Source: Scleroderma bovista (Eukaryota > Basidiomycota > Agaricomycetes > Boletales > Sclerodermataceae). Taken from it: 64,000 nt of DNA. The stretch is taken from the NCBI GenBank assembly GCA_037178675.1, contig JAYMGJ010000522.1, positions 19,305 through 83,304 of the forward strand. The letters are read 5' to 3'. Positions 31,736-42,676 of this stretch are shown piece by piece (within the stretch, counting starts at the first letter, position 1; the number at the start of each line of letters is the position of its first letter). The notes below the pieces were generated by a model, which saw only the letters and a program-made list of their open reading frames with translations, was not told where the DNA came from and did no database searches. Both the position numbers and the translations under genes were made by a program.

Positions 31736-33183
31736 TCACGCATGTCTGAGCGAACAGTCACCCGCCGGCGGACGACAAGACCCCATGGATTTAGACGTAA
31801 CGCTAGAAGAGAACCGCTGCAACAGCTGTTCGTCATGTGGGTATCGCCGGGGGTGCGGCAGACTCTGGAGGTATTCGAGGGGAACGAGTTTCTCAGACAA
31901 GTTGTAAGAGCGCATTCGTGGACTCGGCGTTGCTGGCGAGGATGACGAAGTCGAGGAGGGTGATGGTGGGTATACAGAGGGGCTAGGCACGGGCAGGCTT
32001 TCGTGATGTTGGGGTTGCGGCCGCCCGAACGGCATGCCATTAGGTACCGAGTACGTAGTTTGCCTGACACCCATGGCACTATTATTGTTAGGGTGTTCAA
32101 CAGGTGACGGCAACGAGTATGCAATTTTGCGTGCAGCTGGCACGTCGGCCATGCCCAGGTGGGAATCCTCGACCGAGGTGGGGAAGTGCTTGTAAACGGG
32201 TACCGAAGAGTAAGAGGGGGAGTGGGTAACGGGCTCCGTGGTTGGCATCACACCTTCCATAGGGGCTTGTGATAATCGCTTAGCCACAACAGATTTGGGG
32301 AGATCTTCTTCTCTTCGGGACTTTCCATCTCGCCGTGCGCTGCGGAACCAGCCGTCGGGAACAGGGACGTCACCGACACCCTGGATATTATCCACTGTGT
32401 TGAGCCGATCAAGCTTTTGTTGGCTAAAGTACGCGGCTATAATACGTCAAGGATAGTTCCTTTATCGGCGGAGTTAGCCGTGAGAGAAGAGACCTACTCA
32501 GGTGCCACTTTCTTGAAATGCCGCGTGGACGGTCCTCAGGTAAAAAGACCCGCACACTGTAAGTTTGTTTAATTAAGCGTTCGGATTCGCTTGCTGCGCG
32601 CGAGCGAGGCGAGGGGTACATGCTGTCGAAAAAAAGGGTCAGTGTGCACAGGGACATGATGATTGATATGGTGACACAAAAGCGTTCAAGTGCATCAGAT
32701 CAATGCGCCGCAGGGGGTGCGAAAAAGAAACACAATCAGGAACCCACCTAATCATTTGCGCCCATGGGGTGGCAGCGCTACTTGGATCATCGCCCAAGTC
32801 ATACTCCTTTTGATGGTAGAACAAGAATTCCTGTGAAAAGTACAGGTCACTACTGAGTAAGAGGAAAGCTGAGGGGACACGTCATACATCGCGGACTCGA
32901 CTAGGCCCCCAGCCCATGCCGTCCGTCCTGGGGTATTCTGTTTAAAGAATGCTGCTGGACTGAGAGTGACAACTGACCATCGTTCCATACCAAGGCCAGT
33001 GGCCTCTGAGTTTGCACTGCGTTCCTCCCAGACATAGACGTTCCCTGGGATAATAGCGCGACGCTCTTCGGCATCGAGACGACGGGTGATGAGTGGCAGG
33101 TTGTGTCGAGCGACAGCGTAGAATATCTGAAGGGCATCCCTTGTGGAACGCACACGGACGTTTTGGAGGGTGGGCTGCTGCAT
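31736..33183 (-). CDS. WOPR-domain transcriptional regulator (Gti1/Pac2/Wor1 family)
   Basis: WOPR proteins are fungus-specific DNA-binding master regulators of development and morphology. ATG 33183 gives WOPRa: MQQPTLQNVRVRSTRDALQ, ITRRLDAEERRAIIPGNVYV, WEERSANSEATGLGMERW. Splicing a GTCAGT...CCCAG intron restores TDGMGWGPSRVRD; a second GTATGA...CACAG intron joins EFLFYHQKEYDLG. WOPRb follows: LIKQTYSVRVFLP and RKWHL, then AYFSQQKLDRLNTVDNI. The C-terminal half (about 32330-31736) is disordered, Pro/Ser/His-rich, as in other family members. The unspliced reading looks frameshifted at 32920-32960, but the consensus introns fix this, so the gene is intact. Both flanks are gene-poor, which fits a regulator with extended control regions. 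Confidence 0.92.
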
Positions 33184-35702
33184 GGGTGGCTACTGTGGGG
33201 GGAGAAAGGTGTATTGGGGAAAGTGGCAGCAGGGGTGGCGAGGTATATATCCATACTAGCGACTGAAAAAGGGACTGGCCGCGGAACAGGAGACTTGACC
33301 AAAAGAAAATTAGAATTATTTTTAAGTTTTGAATTGAGTTAACCACACGGCACGGTTTTGATTGAAAAGATGTCTTTTGTGATCGGAAGTTTCCTTTCTG
33401 GTTATGCTCAAAATGAAAATTGATATTTAATATTTCCACCGGTGGCGTCGCCGCCGCCACATTGTCGGCCAACTCTCGGCTGTCAGAAGGTAGAAGAAGT
33501 GCTGTCGACGGTGGGGAACACGCAAATCACTGGACATAGTACTTGCTGGTGATGCTGGCACGGTAGTCCATACCACCTCGCCCGACAAGGCATGGTCGCC
33601 AGGCGTCTGTCTTGTGCTATTGTTTTGACCTCCATACCATCACACGTCCTTCCATGCCAACGGGTTCCGGCACGGCGTGATTGTGCTTCTTATTTCAACA
33701 CTCTGCACATTCCTGATCCAAACGGCCCTAGCCTGGCCCGCTTATTATTCGGCCAAATGGAGACTCCAGTTGGAGGGACCGCAGACGACATCCTTCCAAC
33801 AAAGTTTGATGACTCGAGGCATGCAGCAGTCATTCGGCCTCCTAGGGACAACGACCCTCGCATTCGGTTCATTTTCTGGAAATACAATGCCACTCTCCGG
33901 AGTGAGCGTGCCAGCTCATACCCGCTCGTCTGCAAGACAGCGCGGGACAGGAGGCCATTTACTTAACCCTCGCACTAATAGTGCCAGGTGTCACTGATCT
34001 CGGCATTGTAACCATAGTTGACAGGCAATTTTGTCAGTCACGTAAATATAACCTTGACTATATCGGAACCCCCTGAAACGTTCCAATCGATCAGCTAAGT
34101 CTAACGAATCACAGTTCACTCACGATCACATACGACAAAGGCAGACACTGTGTTGGTACGGGGTGGACTGGCAGTGAGAAAGTTTGCATGCTGGGAGCTA
34201 TAGTGCTGCGCCACCAGGTGTCCCTTGCGTGAGTGTTGCACTGTCCATCCAGATCTCAACTCACCCAAGTTTGTCAGATTGGTCAGAAGCCGAGAACCCT
34301 CGAGTACGTCAGAGCAAGTTTGCCGAGGACACCAACCGCCGGTAACGAGCCTTGCAGCAGGCAAGCGAGCTTCGCAGGGCCTGATCTAATCTTGAAGAAC
34401 CTGGGTCGGCCAGTGATGGGAAATGTTTAATTTTCGACCCGGAGACCTCCGCCAGCAGGTGCCTTCTGGAGACATGCCTACGGACTGTTGTTGCCTTTTG
34501 TGGCAGAGTTCCGTGGTCACCGCATCTGGGCAAAATGAGGGTGGTTTTGCGGGACCCTTCCTGGAAACCTGGTGTAGTCGCAAGTGTGGGAGGAGTCCTC
34601 CAAGTCCCACCGCAAGGCATTCGCATTATTCGCAATGCGGCAGCGGCTTCAAATCCGCGAAGGTTCATGAGCTCAATGCATTCAATGTCCGAAGACTCCG
34701 TGGCGTACTGAACAGCACAAGCAGGTGCTTGACGCCATTGCTCGCTGCGATTTGCAGTGCCATGGCGAGCGACGCAGCGTCCAAAACATTGCAGGGGATG
34801 CAGCATGCATAATACATGACTCGGACCCTTTCAGCCACACAGACCAGTCCTTGGCAGGCGCAATCACAATGCCAGGAACGACCATGGCATTGACTAGTCA
34901 CTTTGTAGCAAGTGCACGTCACCTGCTAGTATGTACTTCTTAGCCACTCCCAGCAACAGGTATGAACGACTTACCTTACAGCTAGCAGCTGTCAGCCACC
35001 ACCCACTGGCTGCTCACACTCAGGGTTGACAACGGGGATTACCTGCCAGTCCTTATGGTTTCATGAGCGTGGCAGCAATTGCGTGCAAGTAGCTCACGGA
35101 TGCCAGTCCCTTACTCACCTTCAATATATCGCGAAATATTGACGCGTAAACCATTTTAAGGGTGGTAAATTATTCTTCTACCATGCATGGCTTAAGCCCA
35201 AAAGTCGTGATGGCAATCAAGTTCGTCATTTCCCGCGTGTGCCAACCCCCCCTGAGGAACGTTTACCCTCACACGTCCTTGCCAAGTGGTGAGCAGCGTC
35301 AAATCCATTTAACATTATTTACAAATAATCCCTCCGTCGCATGTGCACGCAGGAGGCTGACTAATCCCCGAAGATCACCTCCACCAAAACCCTGTCACAC
35401 TCGATGACTCCACGGGAGGAGGTACATCTGGTGGTATAACTCCAGCATGACGTGGTCGTTGCCAATACGCCGTTTACACAATGGAGGCCAGTGGGACCAC
35501 AATCTTGAGGCTGGCGTTGAAGAGGAGAGGTTGTCTCATGGTGTGGCGCACAAACCAATTGAGTTGGGGAGGGAACATTAAACTGTGCAATATGATTCAC
35601 ACTTGGGCAGAGCTGGCGAGCAGCAGTCGCAGTGCTGCAGGCCGGAAATGTCGCATTATATTACTAAATGGTCTACAGTGCACATGAACAGGTAAGCGAA
35701 GG
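33184..35702. other. 2.5-kb gene-poor stretch upstream of the WOPR gene
   Basis: Contains the WOPR promoter (33184 onward, AT-rich at 33300-33430) and the 3' region of the J-protein gene. The longest frames (33592-33966, 34309-34806 minus) have no recognisable motif and no sign of splicing structure. Confidence 0.5.
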
Positions 35703-38079
35703 TCAATCGCGCGGACGGCGGCGCTCACCTTTCAAGGGAAGGATCACTGGCGACAAGTCAGGAATCTCGGCGTAGTGCACACGGTCACGAAACAAGTACC
35801 GCACGCGCAACGTCTTAGGTGCGGATGGCGCGGGGTCCAGGAAGCCTTGGATGGCCGACTACAAGGATATCAGCCCAGTGCAAAATCACCGACAACTGTT
35901 CCATCGGAGAAGAAATACTACCTTGGGTGTTCTGCTCGATATGTACAGTTGACCGTTGTGTACAAGCGCTTGAAGGGATGTGGTCACATCTACATCCAAA
36001 CCAATTGCTTCCTTGTCCGGACTCGGTCCGTAGGCTGCTTCGAGAATGACCAGTCCTGTCACAAACGTAAGTGAAGACATGAAAATTTGGTATTCCAAAC
36101 ACTTCACCTCCTCTCGACCGCTCAGTGTCCATGTGTCGCCTGGCAACATCCTGTAATAATAGGTTGGAGTTCTCGATCTCCCTCTTAAGCTCCGACTTCT
36201 CGTCGTGCAATTCCCGTCGAGCTTTTTCAAAGTACCTGCATCTCCTTTTCAGCCTTCGTCGACAAATGAAATAAAAAGTCGGCTACCGAGTACGTTGGGC
36301 ACGGCGGCGCGGTTTTAGGAAGAAGTGATACCCGACCACCACTACCGTCGAAGGGATTAAAACCGTATAGAGGGCTAGATTCATGTTGCGTTCTGGTGTC
36401 AGGGTGATTGGCAACATCCACTTCTGGTCCAAGTATTTCATCCTAACGTGATGGAGTCAGGACTGACCAGAGGCCGAGTGTGCAGCCTTACTGAAATCTT
36501 AGGATCACCCCCTCATTCGAGAGGCCCACTCCAGTTCCGAATGCGCTTTGCTGACCAATCCATTTTGCCGATATTATGCATGCAACCTTTTTTAAACCCA
36601 CTTCCGCGGAAGCTTTGAGGCGGAGTGACAGCTCGCTGAAGAATAGCGAATATTCAGCTTTGATGAATGAGTCCAGGCCAGCCAGCGTCAGTCCAGACGA
36701 CCACATTTGAACCCCAGTAGCAAAGCCACTAGTTGACCCAGGGCCACCGAAGATCGAAGATTCCGCGGCATCCGCGTAGTCACCAGCAGACGCAGAATTG
36801 AATTCTCTGGGTGACGAGACATTGAGTTCGAGAACTCCGCCGGGCCAATCCGGGGTGTATGTCCAAGTAGCTGATCCTTGTGTCAATGAATCACGGAATA
36901 ATCGACGCGCAAAGGCAAAAGTGGTCACGGGGGGGAATAAATACCATAACGCGGGAATAAACGTCGTTTTAACCGCCACCACGTTTTCATGGTCTGAATA
37001 CGCGGTCTTGGCAGTAATGACGTGTGGACTCAGGAATGCCGCTGTCAGCTGTGACAATTTCATTGATTCGTGAGGCTAGAACATGTCCAGGAATTGAAAT
37101 TACCTCTAGAACCAAACGAGGAGAAAACTGATGCCGTAGGGCCCCCGTCAGAACACCCCTACCAGAGAAAAAATCCCGTGAGCCGGAATGAACTTCAGAA
37201 GTTACTCCAATGGTGGTTTGGGGGTTCAAAGCGTGCTACAAAATGACAGCGGGTTGTCACCATCGGCCCAAAATGAACGGTCCCATTAGAGATCTTACCA
37301 GAATACTATGGCGGACACCAAAACCAGAAAGCTGAATACCATTCAGGCGATCGACAAAGTTGCCACTAAATTTATCGTCTCTTGCAAGGAGCGACGAGGC
37401 GTTGACCGCACATGTGACTTTGCCTCTTGGCTGCAGTAGCTTTTTCAGAATCTCATTGCTGTGATCAATGTTCCACTGCCTAAGGACTGCCTTGATCTGA
37501 TTTTGATTGTGTTGGAAATTCTCAAGTCGCACACAGATTATCATTGAACGTACTTCTTCGCTATCTTTAGACCGCAACTCTTCTGGCCATTGCTTATTCA
37601 AACCTTCTAGGCCTGAATGTCCATTGTGGCATTACCACTCGAGGTCTAGGGCTAGAATGGGGACCATACCTAGGAAGTCATAAACCTCTCTGGTAAAGTG
37701 AGTTCGTGACATTTGACACGAAATGGAGGAAAGATTGACTCACCGGAGGAAGGGATCAGAGAGGACTACAAGAACGGGAAACGCGGTAAGACACCCAGGC
37801 TTCGGGATTGCTGGACAGAATGCAGATCGTCATCGACTTACCCTCATACGCCTTCTGTATTTCCAGGAACTTTTTGGACGCGGATTCCTTTACGTGCAAA
37901 TCTTGCTGCTTGTCAGGGTGAAAGACTACCGACAGCGCCTTATACCTCTCCCTTATTTCACTCTGCGAGGCGGTGGACGGAAGATTGAGCACGGCACTTG
38001 CACCATATGTGAGTCAATATCCGCGGTGGAAGGTATCGGGGACCCACTAGAGGTAATCTTTTTCTTCTAGGGATGCCAT
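35703..38079 (-). CDS. DNAJC11-type J-domain protein (mitochondrial outer-membrane/MICOS-associated)
   Basis: DNAJC11 binds the MICOS/SAM complexes and helps cristae organisation. ATG 38079 gives MASLEEKDYLY, joined across a GTGGGT...CAAG intron to AVLNLPSTASQSEIRERYK. The J domain continues ALSVVFHPDKQ with the invariant HPD (about 37925). Then come EVYDFLGMEGLNKQWPEEL, and the DUF3395-family beta-rich middle region (LNPQTTIGVTSEVHSGSR; GVLTGALRHQFSPRL; WTYTPDWPGGVLELNVSSP). A single hydrophobic helix (ALYTVLIPSTVVVVGYHFFL) is encoded near 36320-36390. The C-terminal DNAJC11 domain reads GLVILEAAYGPSPDKEA, DVTTSLQALVHNGQLYI and LRVRYLFRDRVHYAEIPD. If the final GTGAGC is not used as a splice donor the stop is at 35703; otherwise the end shifts slightly. 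Frame intact elsewhere. Confidence 0.87.
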
Positions 38080-38211
38080 GCTGGTCCACCGCTGCAAGTA
38101 TGTAGTACGGAAACGATCAGGCAAAAGTAAATGAAATCTCACGTGACCATTTCCCACACTCGCCTTTGGCCACGTCCGACTTATCCTCGTGTCCATTCAC
38201 CAACTCACCAA
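38080..38211. promoter_or_regulatory. short bidirectional promoter, DNAJC11 / Erv29
   Basis: 132 bp separate the two divergent start codons. Both genes are housekeeping-type membrane-biogenesis factors. No individual motif is assigned. Confidence 0.55.
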
Positions 38212-39468
38212 ATGACCTCTCGCATCCACATCGGACGCCCAGTGACGGCCAGCTACAACGCTGACCCCCATGGATTCTCCAATCCTCAGCCCACCGCTGG
38301 ATACAGGGCGGCGGACCCCGATGACCCTCTCGAAAAGGTCCGCGCGGTTGGCAAACAGGTCGAGGATGCAATCGAAATTTACTCCCAGCCACTGAAACCC
38401 TACATGCCGAGCATTGGTCGCTTCTTGATTGTCGTGACTTTCTACGAGGATGCGCTGAGGATTGCTACACAGTGGAAGGACCAGCTGTGGTACTTGCAAA
38501 CGTATGTATTAGACCAACATTCTTATTTCCCCCGCGTGCTGAGACCTTCGAAATAGTTACAGACATTTCTACTGGGGCCTCTCCCATTTCTTCCTCCTCT
38601 TCAATATCCTTGTGCGTGTGCTGCCTGTATTCTTCCCCCGTCTTGTATAGTGAACATCAATGCGTGCAGGTTATGTTGTCAGCTTCCACGGCAGTCATGT
38701 CGAGGCGTTACACGGAATATGCCGTCTTGGGACTCTTCTCCGTCGTCCTCATTCAAGGCTTTGGATATGGACTCATTTTCGACTTCAACTTCTTCCTGCG
38801 CAACTTGAGTGTGATCGGTGGTCTGGTCATGGTATTTAGTGAAACCATGGTGTCCAGGAGAAAGAACTTCGCGGGTCTCCCATCAATGAGTGAGACGGAC
38901 CGCAAAAAATAGTACGTGCATTGCTTGTACCTTATTTTCTGCTTTTTTACCCCTGTACATTACAGTTTCCTCCTCGCTGGGCGTGTATTGTTGATATTCC
39001 TCTTCCTTGGATACATGGTTCAAGGAAAATGGAGTATTGGACGTTTCATCGCATCTATAGTTGGTCTTGCTGCGTGCACCATGGTAGCTGTTGGCTTCAA
39101 GGCAAAATGGTCTGCCACTTTCTTGGTCATTGTTCTGAGCGTATTCAATGTCTTCATCAACAATTGGTGGAGCGTGCACAGTGCGCACCCACAACGCGAT
39201 TTCCTCAAGTAAGCATCGTCTCTCATGACATGAGTAGTTTCTAACGCTTTTACTGTAGATACGACTTTTTCCAGACGTTGTGTAGGTCTTCTCAAATAAA
39301 GCAACGTACGGTTTGACTAACGTTGTTCCACAGCTATCGTCGGTGGTCTCATTCTCCTTGTCAACATGGGACCAGGTAAGTTTTCATCCCTCCAATGCCA
39401 CATTATTTCTTGTACCTGACTTGATTTTAGGTGGACTTTCTGTGGATGAAAAGAAGAAGACGTACTAA
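38212..39468 (+). CDS. ERV29: Erv29/SURF4-type ER-Golgi cargo receptor
   Basis: Packages soluble secretory cargo into COPII vesicles and cycles between ER and Golgi. ATG 38212 starts MTSRIHIGRPVTASYN. The conserved segment YMPSIGRFLIVVTFYEDALR and WKDQLWYLQ lies in exon 1. After introns come VMLSASTAVMSRRYTEYAVL, LFSVVLIQGFGYGLIFDFNFF, the FLRNLSVIGGLVMV block, FLLAGRVLLIFLFLGYMV and TFLVIVLSVFNVFINNWW, giving about seven membrane helices. A short exon reads YDFFQTL and the next IVGGLILLVNMGPG. The last exon ends GLSVDEKKKTY; the terminal KKTY is a dilysine (KKxx) COPI retrieval signal, as in the family. About seven exons, frame intact. Confidence 0.92.
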
Positions 39469-39665
39469 ATTCCGGTGCATATCATATGTTGTGGAGCCAT
39501 GAATATGCAACGTGGGACTTGTTCTAGTACTTGCCATTGCTTTCTCGTACCTTCGTTGTTGTCGAGTCGATCATGTCGCGCTGTGCATTCAGGGGCTTGG
39601 TCACGTGTGATATGTTTTTTAGATGCAGCAATGCATCCAGTTATGTATCCAAATTTCTCTGCAGC

Positions 39666-42242
39666 ATGGTTGTGGCAGGTAGTGATGTCAAAGTTTATAC
39701 GGTCAACGGCGCAGTGGCTGGCTCTTCATCGTCTATACCCGACTGGCTCACCCGAAAACGCGCCGCCAAAGCAAAGGGGAAACGAGCTTTGAAGGAGAGA
39801 GAGGAGGGGCAGATCGAACTCATACAAGGTTTTGAATTTCCGGAAGCTAGCGTCAAAGTCAAGACTACTAGAGACGGCCACCATGCGATCGCAACTGGGA
39901 CGTATAAGCCGCAGATGAGGGTATGGGACTTGGATGAGTTGACAATGAAGTTCGAAAGGCATACCGACGCTGAAAATGTTGATTTTATTGTGAGTGGGTC
40001 AGTCCTTCCTGCCACCGGGTCCATCGTGTCTCCGAGTTCTGTGAACTGACAAGACATAGATCCTCTCTGACGACTGGACAAAATCAATACATCTCCAAAA
40101 TGACCGGTCAATCGAGTTGCATACGCAAGGCGGGTTTCACTACCGTACACGCATACCACGCTTTGGTCGTTCTCTCGCCTATCATTCCCCCTCCTGCGAT
40201 GCCCTAATATCTGCTTCTGGAAACGAAATATATCGCTTGAATCTGGAACAGGGTCAATTTTTGAACCCCATCGTCCTCGACTCCCCCGACGGCGGCCCAA
40301 TTCTTGGTGTTAATTGCATAGACATTAACCCCGTACACCAGCTACTAGGGTTTGGTATTGACGGTTCCCCAAGCGTACAGTTCTGGGACCCACGTTCGCG
40401 ATCAAGGGTAGGTCTGCTGAACCTTCCAAAAGGCAGGATATCGCGCACGACCGGCCGTGCAAAGGTAGCGCTTCCTGGCGTGGATGATGAAAAAGGGTCA
40501 AGTTCGGAGTCTTTGGCAGTGACAGCGATTGCATCGAGGTCAGATGGCCTTTCCTATGCTGTAGGCACATCAACGGGCCATACACTCCTCTATGATATAC
40601 GGTCCCCCCGACCATTTGCCATCAAAGATCAGGGGTACGGACTTCCATTGAAAAGTGTTACGTGGATCGAGGGTGGAAGCCGTATGGCAGGTGATGGTAT
40701 GATTCTCTCCGCAGATAAAAAGGTCGTCAAGATCTGGGACCGAAATACGGTAAGCTTGGGTTTCACGTGTATATGCTCCTAATGCACCAACGACGGTATT
40801 ACTAGCCTTCCTCGAATTTCGTGTCTATTACACCGGCCAACGATCTTAACTACATTCATCACATCCCCGGCAGCGGTTTGCTTCTGACAGCGAATGAAGG
40901 TATCCAGATGGCAACATACTATATTCCCCAGCTAGGACCTGCCCCACGATGGGCAACCTTTTTGGAGAATGTTACCGAGGAGATGGAAGACCAAAGTACG
41001 CGGAATGTATATGAAGACTACAAGTTTGTCGAACGGAACGAACTACGGGCGTGCGTTCTTGGTTTCATGTCGGAGATTTGTTAATAACCCATTGTTTACA
41101 TCGATAGGCTTGGTCTGGACCGTCTTATTGGAACGCCTGCGCTCAAACCTTACATGCACGGCTACTTCGTGTCTCTCAAACTTTACGACACTGCACGCGT
41201 CATCGTCAATCCCTTCGCATATGAGGAACATCGCGAAAAACTCGTCAAGGAACGTATGGAGAAGTTGGCTGATACGAGAATTCGTACTCGCAAGGACGGT
41301 GCTGGTGTCTCTGTCAAAGTTAATAAAGCACTTGCAGAGAAGATCCGGAAGGATGCAGAAAGGGAGAAGAGGAAAGAAGAAAAGAAACGGGAAAAGAAGG
41401 CTAAGCGGGGTGATGAAGGGGAGGATGATGTTATGGTTGTTGATGATGAGGCACATGATGAGGCGCCAGTCACGCTTCTCAACGACCCTCGTTTCAAAGA
41501 GTTATTCGAGAATCCCGAATTTGCTGTGGATGAGGAGAGCAGGGAATATGCCCTTCTCAACCCTTCCGCAGCTGCACAGAAGAGGCGTGGAACTGGGTTA
41601 TCCAAGACCGCTGTGGAGGAAGAGGAGGATGAGAGTGACAGGTCTTCGTCTGATGGCATTAGCGACAGCTCAGAAGGCGAGAGTAGCGATGACAGTTCTG
41701 ATGCTGGTGGTCAGTATGCTTTACTATTCATCTTGTCACTTTGTTTGACGTGCTTGTTCACAGAGCTAACTAAATTTGACCCCCGATCGCGACCCGGGCA
41801 GAAAAATATACGTGCCGAACAACAATATACACGAACTCGCGAGGCAAATCGCCGACGGGGCGCCAATGTCAACCTCGTTCCTATTGTCCCCCACACCAAT
41901 GCATCTGTTGTAAAACTAGGCGACAAGAATGCATCATTCGGGCAACGTCTTTCTTCCCGACAACCAAAGGCACATACAGGAAAATCTTCAAACGTGAAGT
42001 TCAGTGCAGACGGGGGCTTGGAAATGAGCTTCATCCCCTCGTCGTCTGCAGTTGAGGATGCACCCAAGCCTGCCAAGAGAAAGGACCTGAGGAAGGGCGT
42101 GGAAGTATTGGGTGCAACCATGGAACGAGGTGGGGGAGAATCTCAGGGTGAAATAGGCGAGAGTGACAAAAGAGGTCGCACGTATCGCAGAAAAGGCCAA
42201 CGCAGTGGTAGCAAGAACACCTTCAGGATGCTGTCAAGTTAG
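39666..42242 (+). CDS. ENP2: Enp2/NOL10-type nucleolar WD40 ribosome-biogenesis protein
   Basis: A component of the small-subunit processome in the nucleolus. From ATG 39666: SDVKVYTVNGA, SSIPDWLTRKR (the family start reads KVYxxxG...LPDWL), then a WD40 propeller with QMRVWDLDELTMKFERHTD, ILSDDWTKSIHLQNDRSIE, HYRTRIPRFGRSLAYH, PSVQFWDPRSRSRVGLL and SADKKVVKIWDRNT. The C-terminal domain follows: EEMEDQSTRNVYEDYKFV, IGTPALKPYMHGYFVS and NPFAYEEHREKLVKERM. A Lys/Glu-rich helix and the NUC153 motif (LNDPRFKELFENPEFAVDEE) complete it. The basic tail runs to a stop at 42242. Introns lie near 39990-40059, 40750-40805 and 41050-41108, with one at about 41710-41762. An upstream in-frame extension exists, but 39666 is the ATG directly before conserved sequence. 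Confidence 0.9.
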
Positions 42243-42676
42243 GTCGAAGTACCTGATATCCGCTAGTTGTGCAGTGCTGATGTGCCTCCTGGATCTCACG
42301 AGAAACACATGTAGTTTATGAATTCCCTCAAGAATTCTACGATTCATATGGCATGTATTGTTTCCAGTGACCTCTGCCGATTTCGAATTGGAGCAGGTGG
42401 TGATACCTATGGGGAAATAGATTTCTAAGGCTGTTCGTGGTGGTTCTAGGAATCCTACTTGCAAGAAGCGGGACCACAATCCCCTCGCGAACGGAGATTG
42501 TCTTTTTGCCCCTTCCCATGAGCGCAGCATGATATCAGGTCCACAGGTATACAGGCTCACAGTGTACCAATATTTGCGAGTAGAGTGTTGGACTAAATTA
42601 TTCTTGAGAATTGTAATCGGAAACGTGTCAAACAGTTATTATGCCAAGATATCCCCTCATTTATGGTTTAACATAT
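42243..42676. other. convergent intergenic region, no gene recognised
   Basis: 434 bp between the stops of Enp2 (plus) and the M20 peptidase (minus). It presumably holds both 3' ends. Confidence 0.5.

Noticed and set aside
32880..32960. Apparent frameshift in the WOPR domain
   Set aside because: Two consensus introns (GTCAGT...CCCAG and GTATGA...CACAG) restore TDGMGWGPSRVRD-EFLFYHQ.
33592..34806. Candidate genes in the WOPR upstream gap
   Set aside because: Frames lack start context, splice pattern and any recognised motif; composition resembles noncoding DNA.
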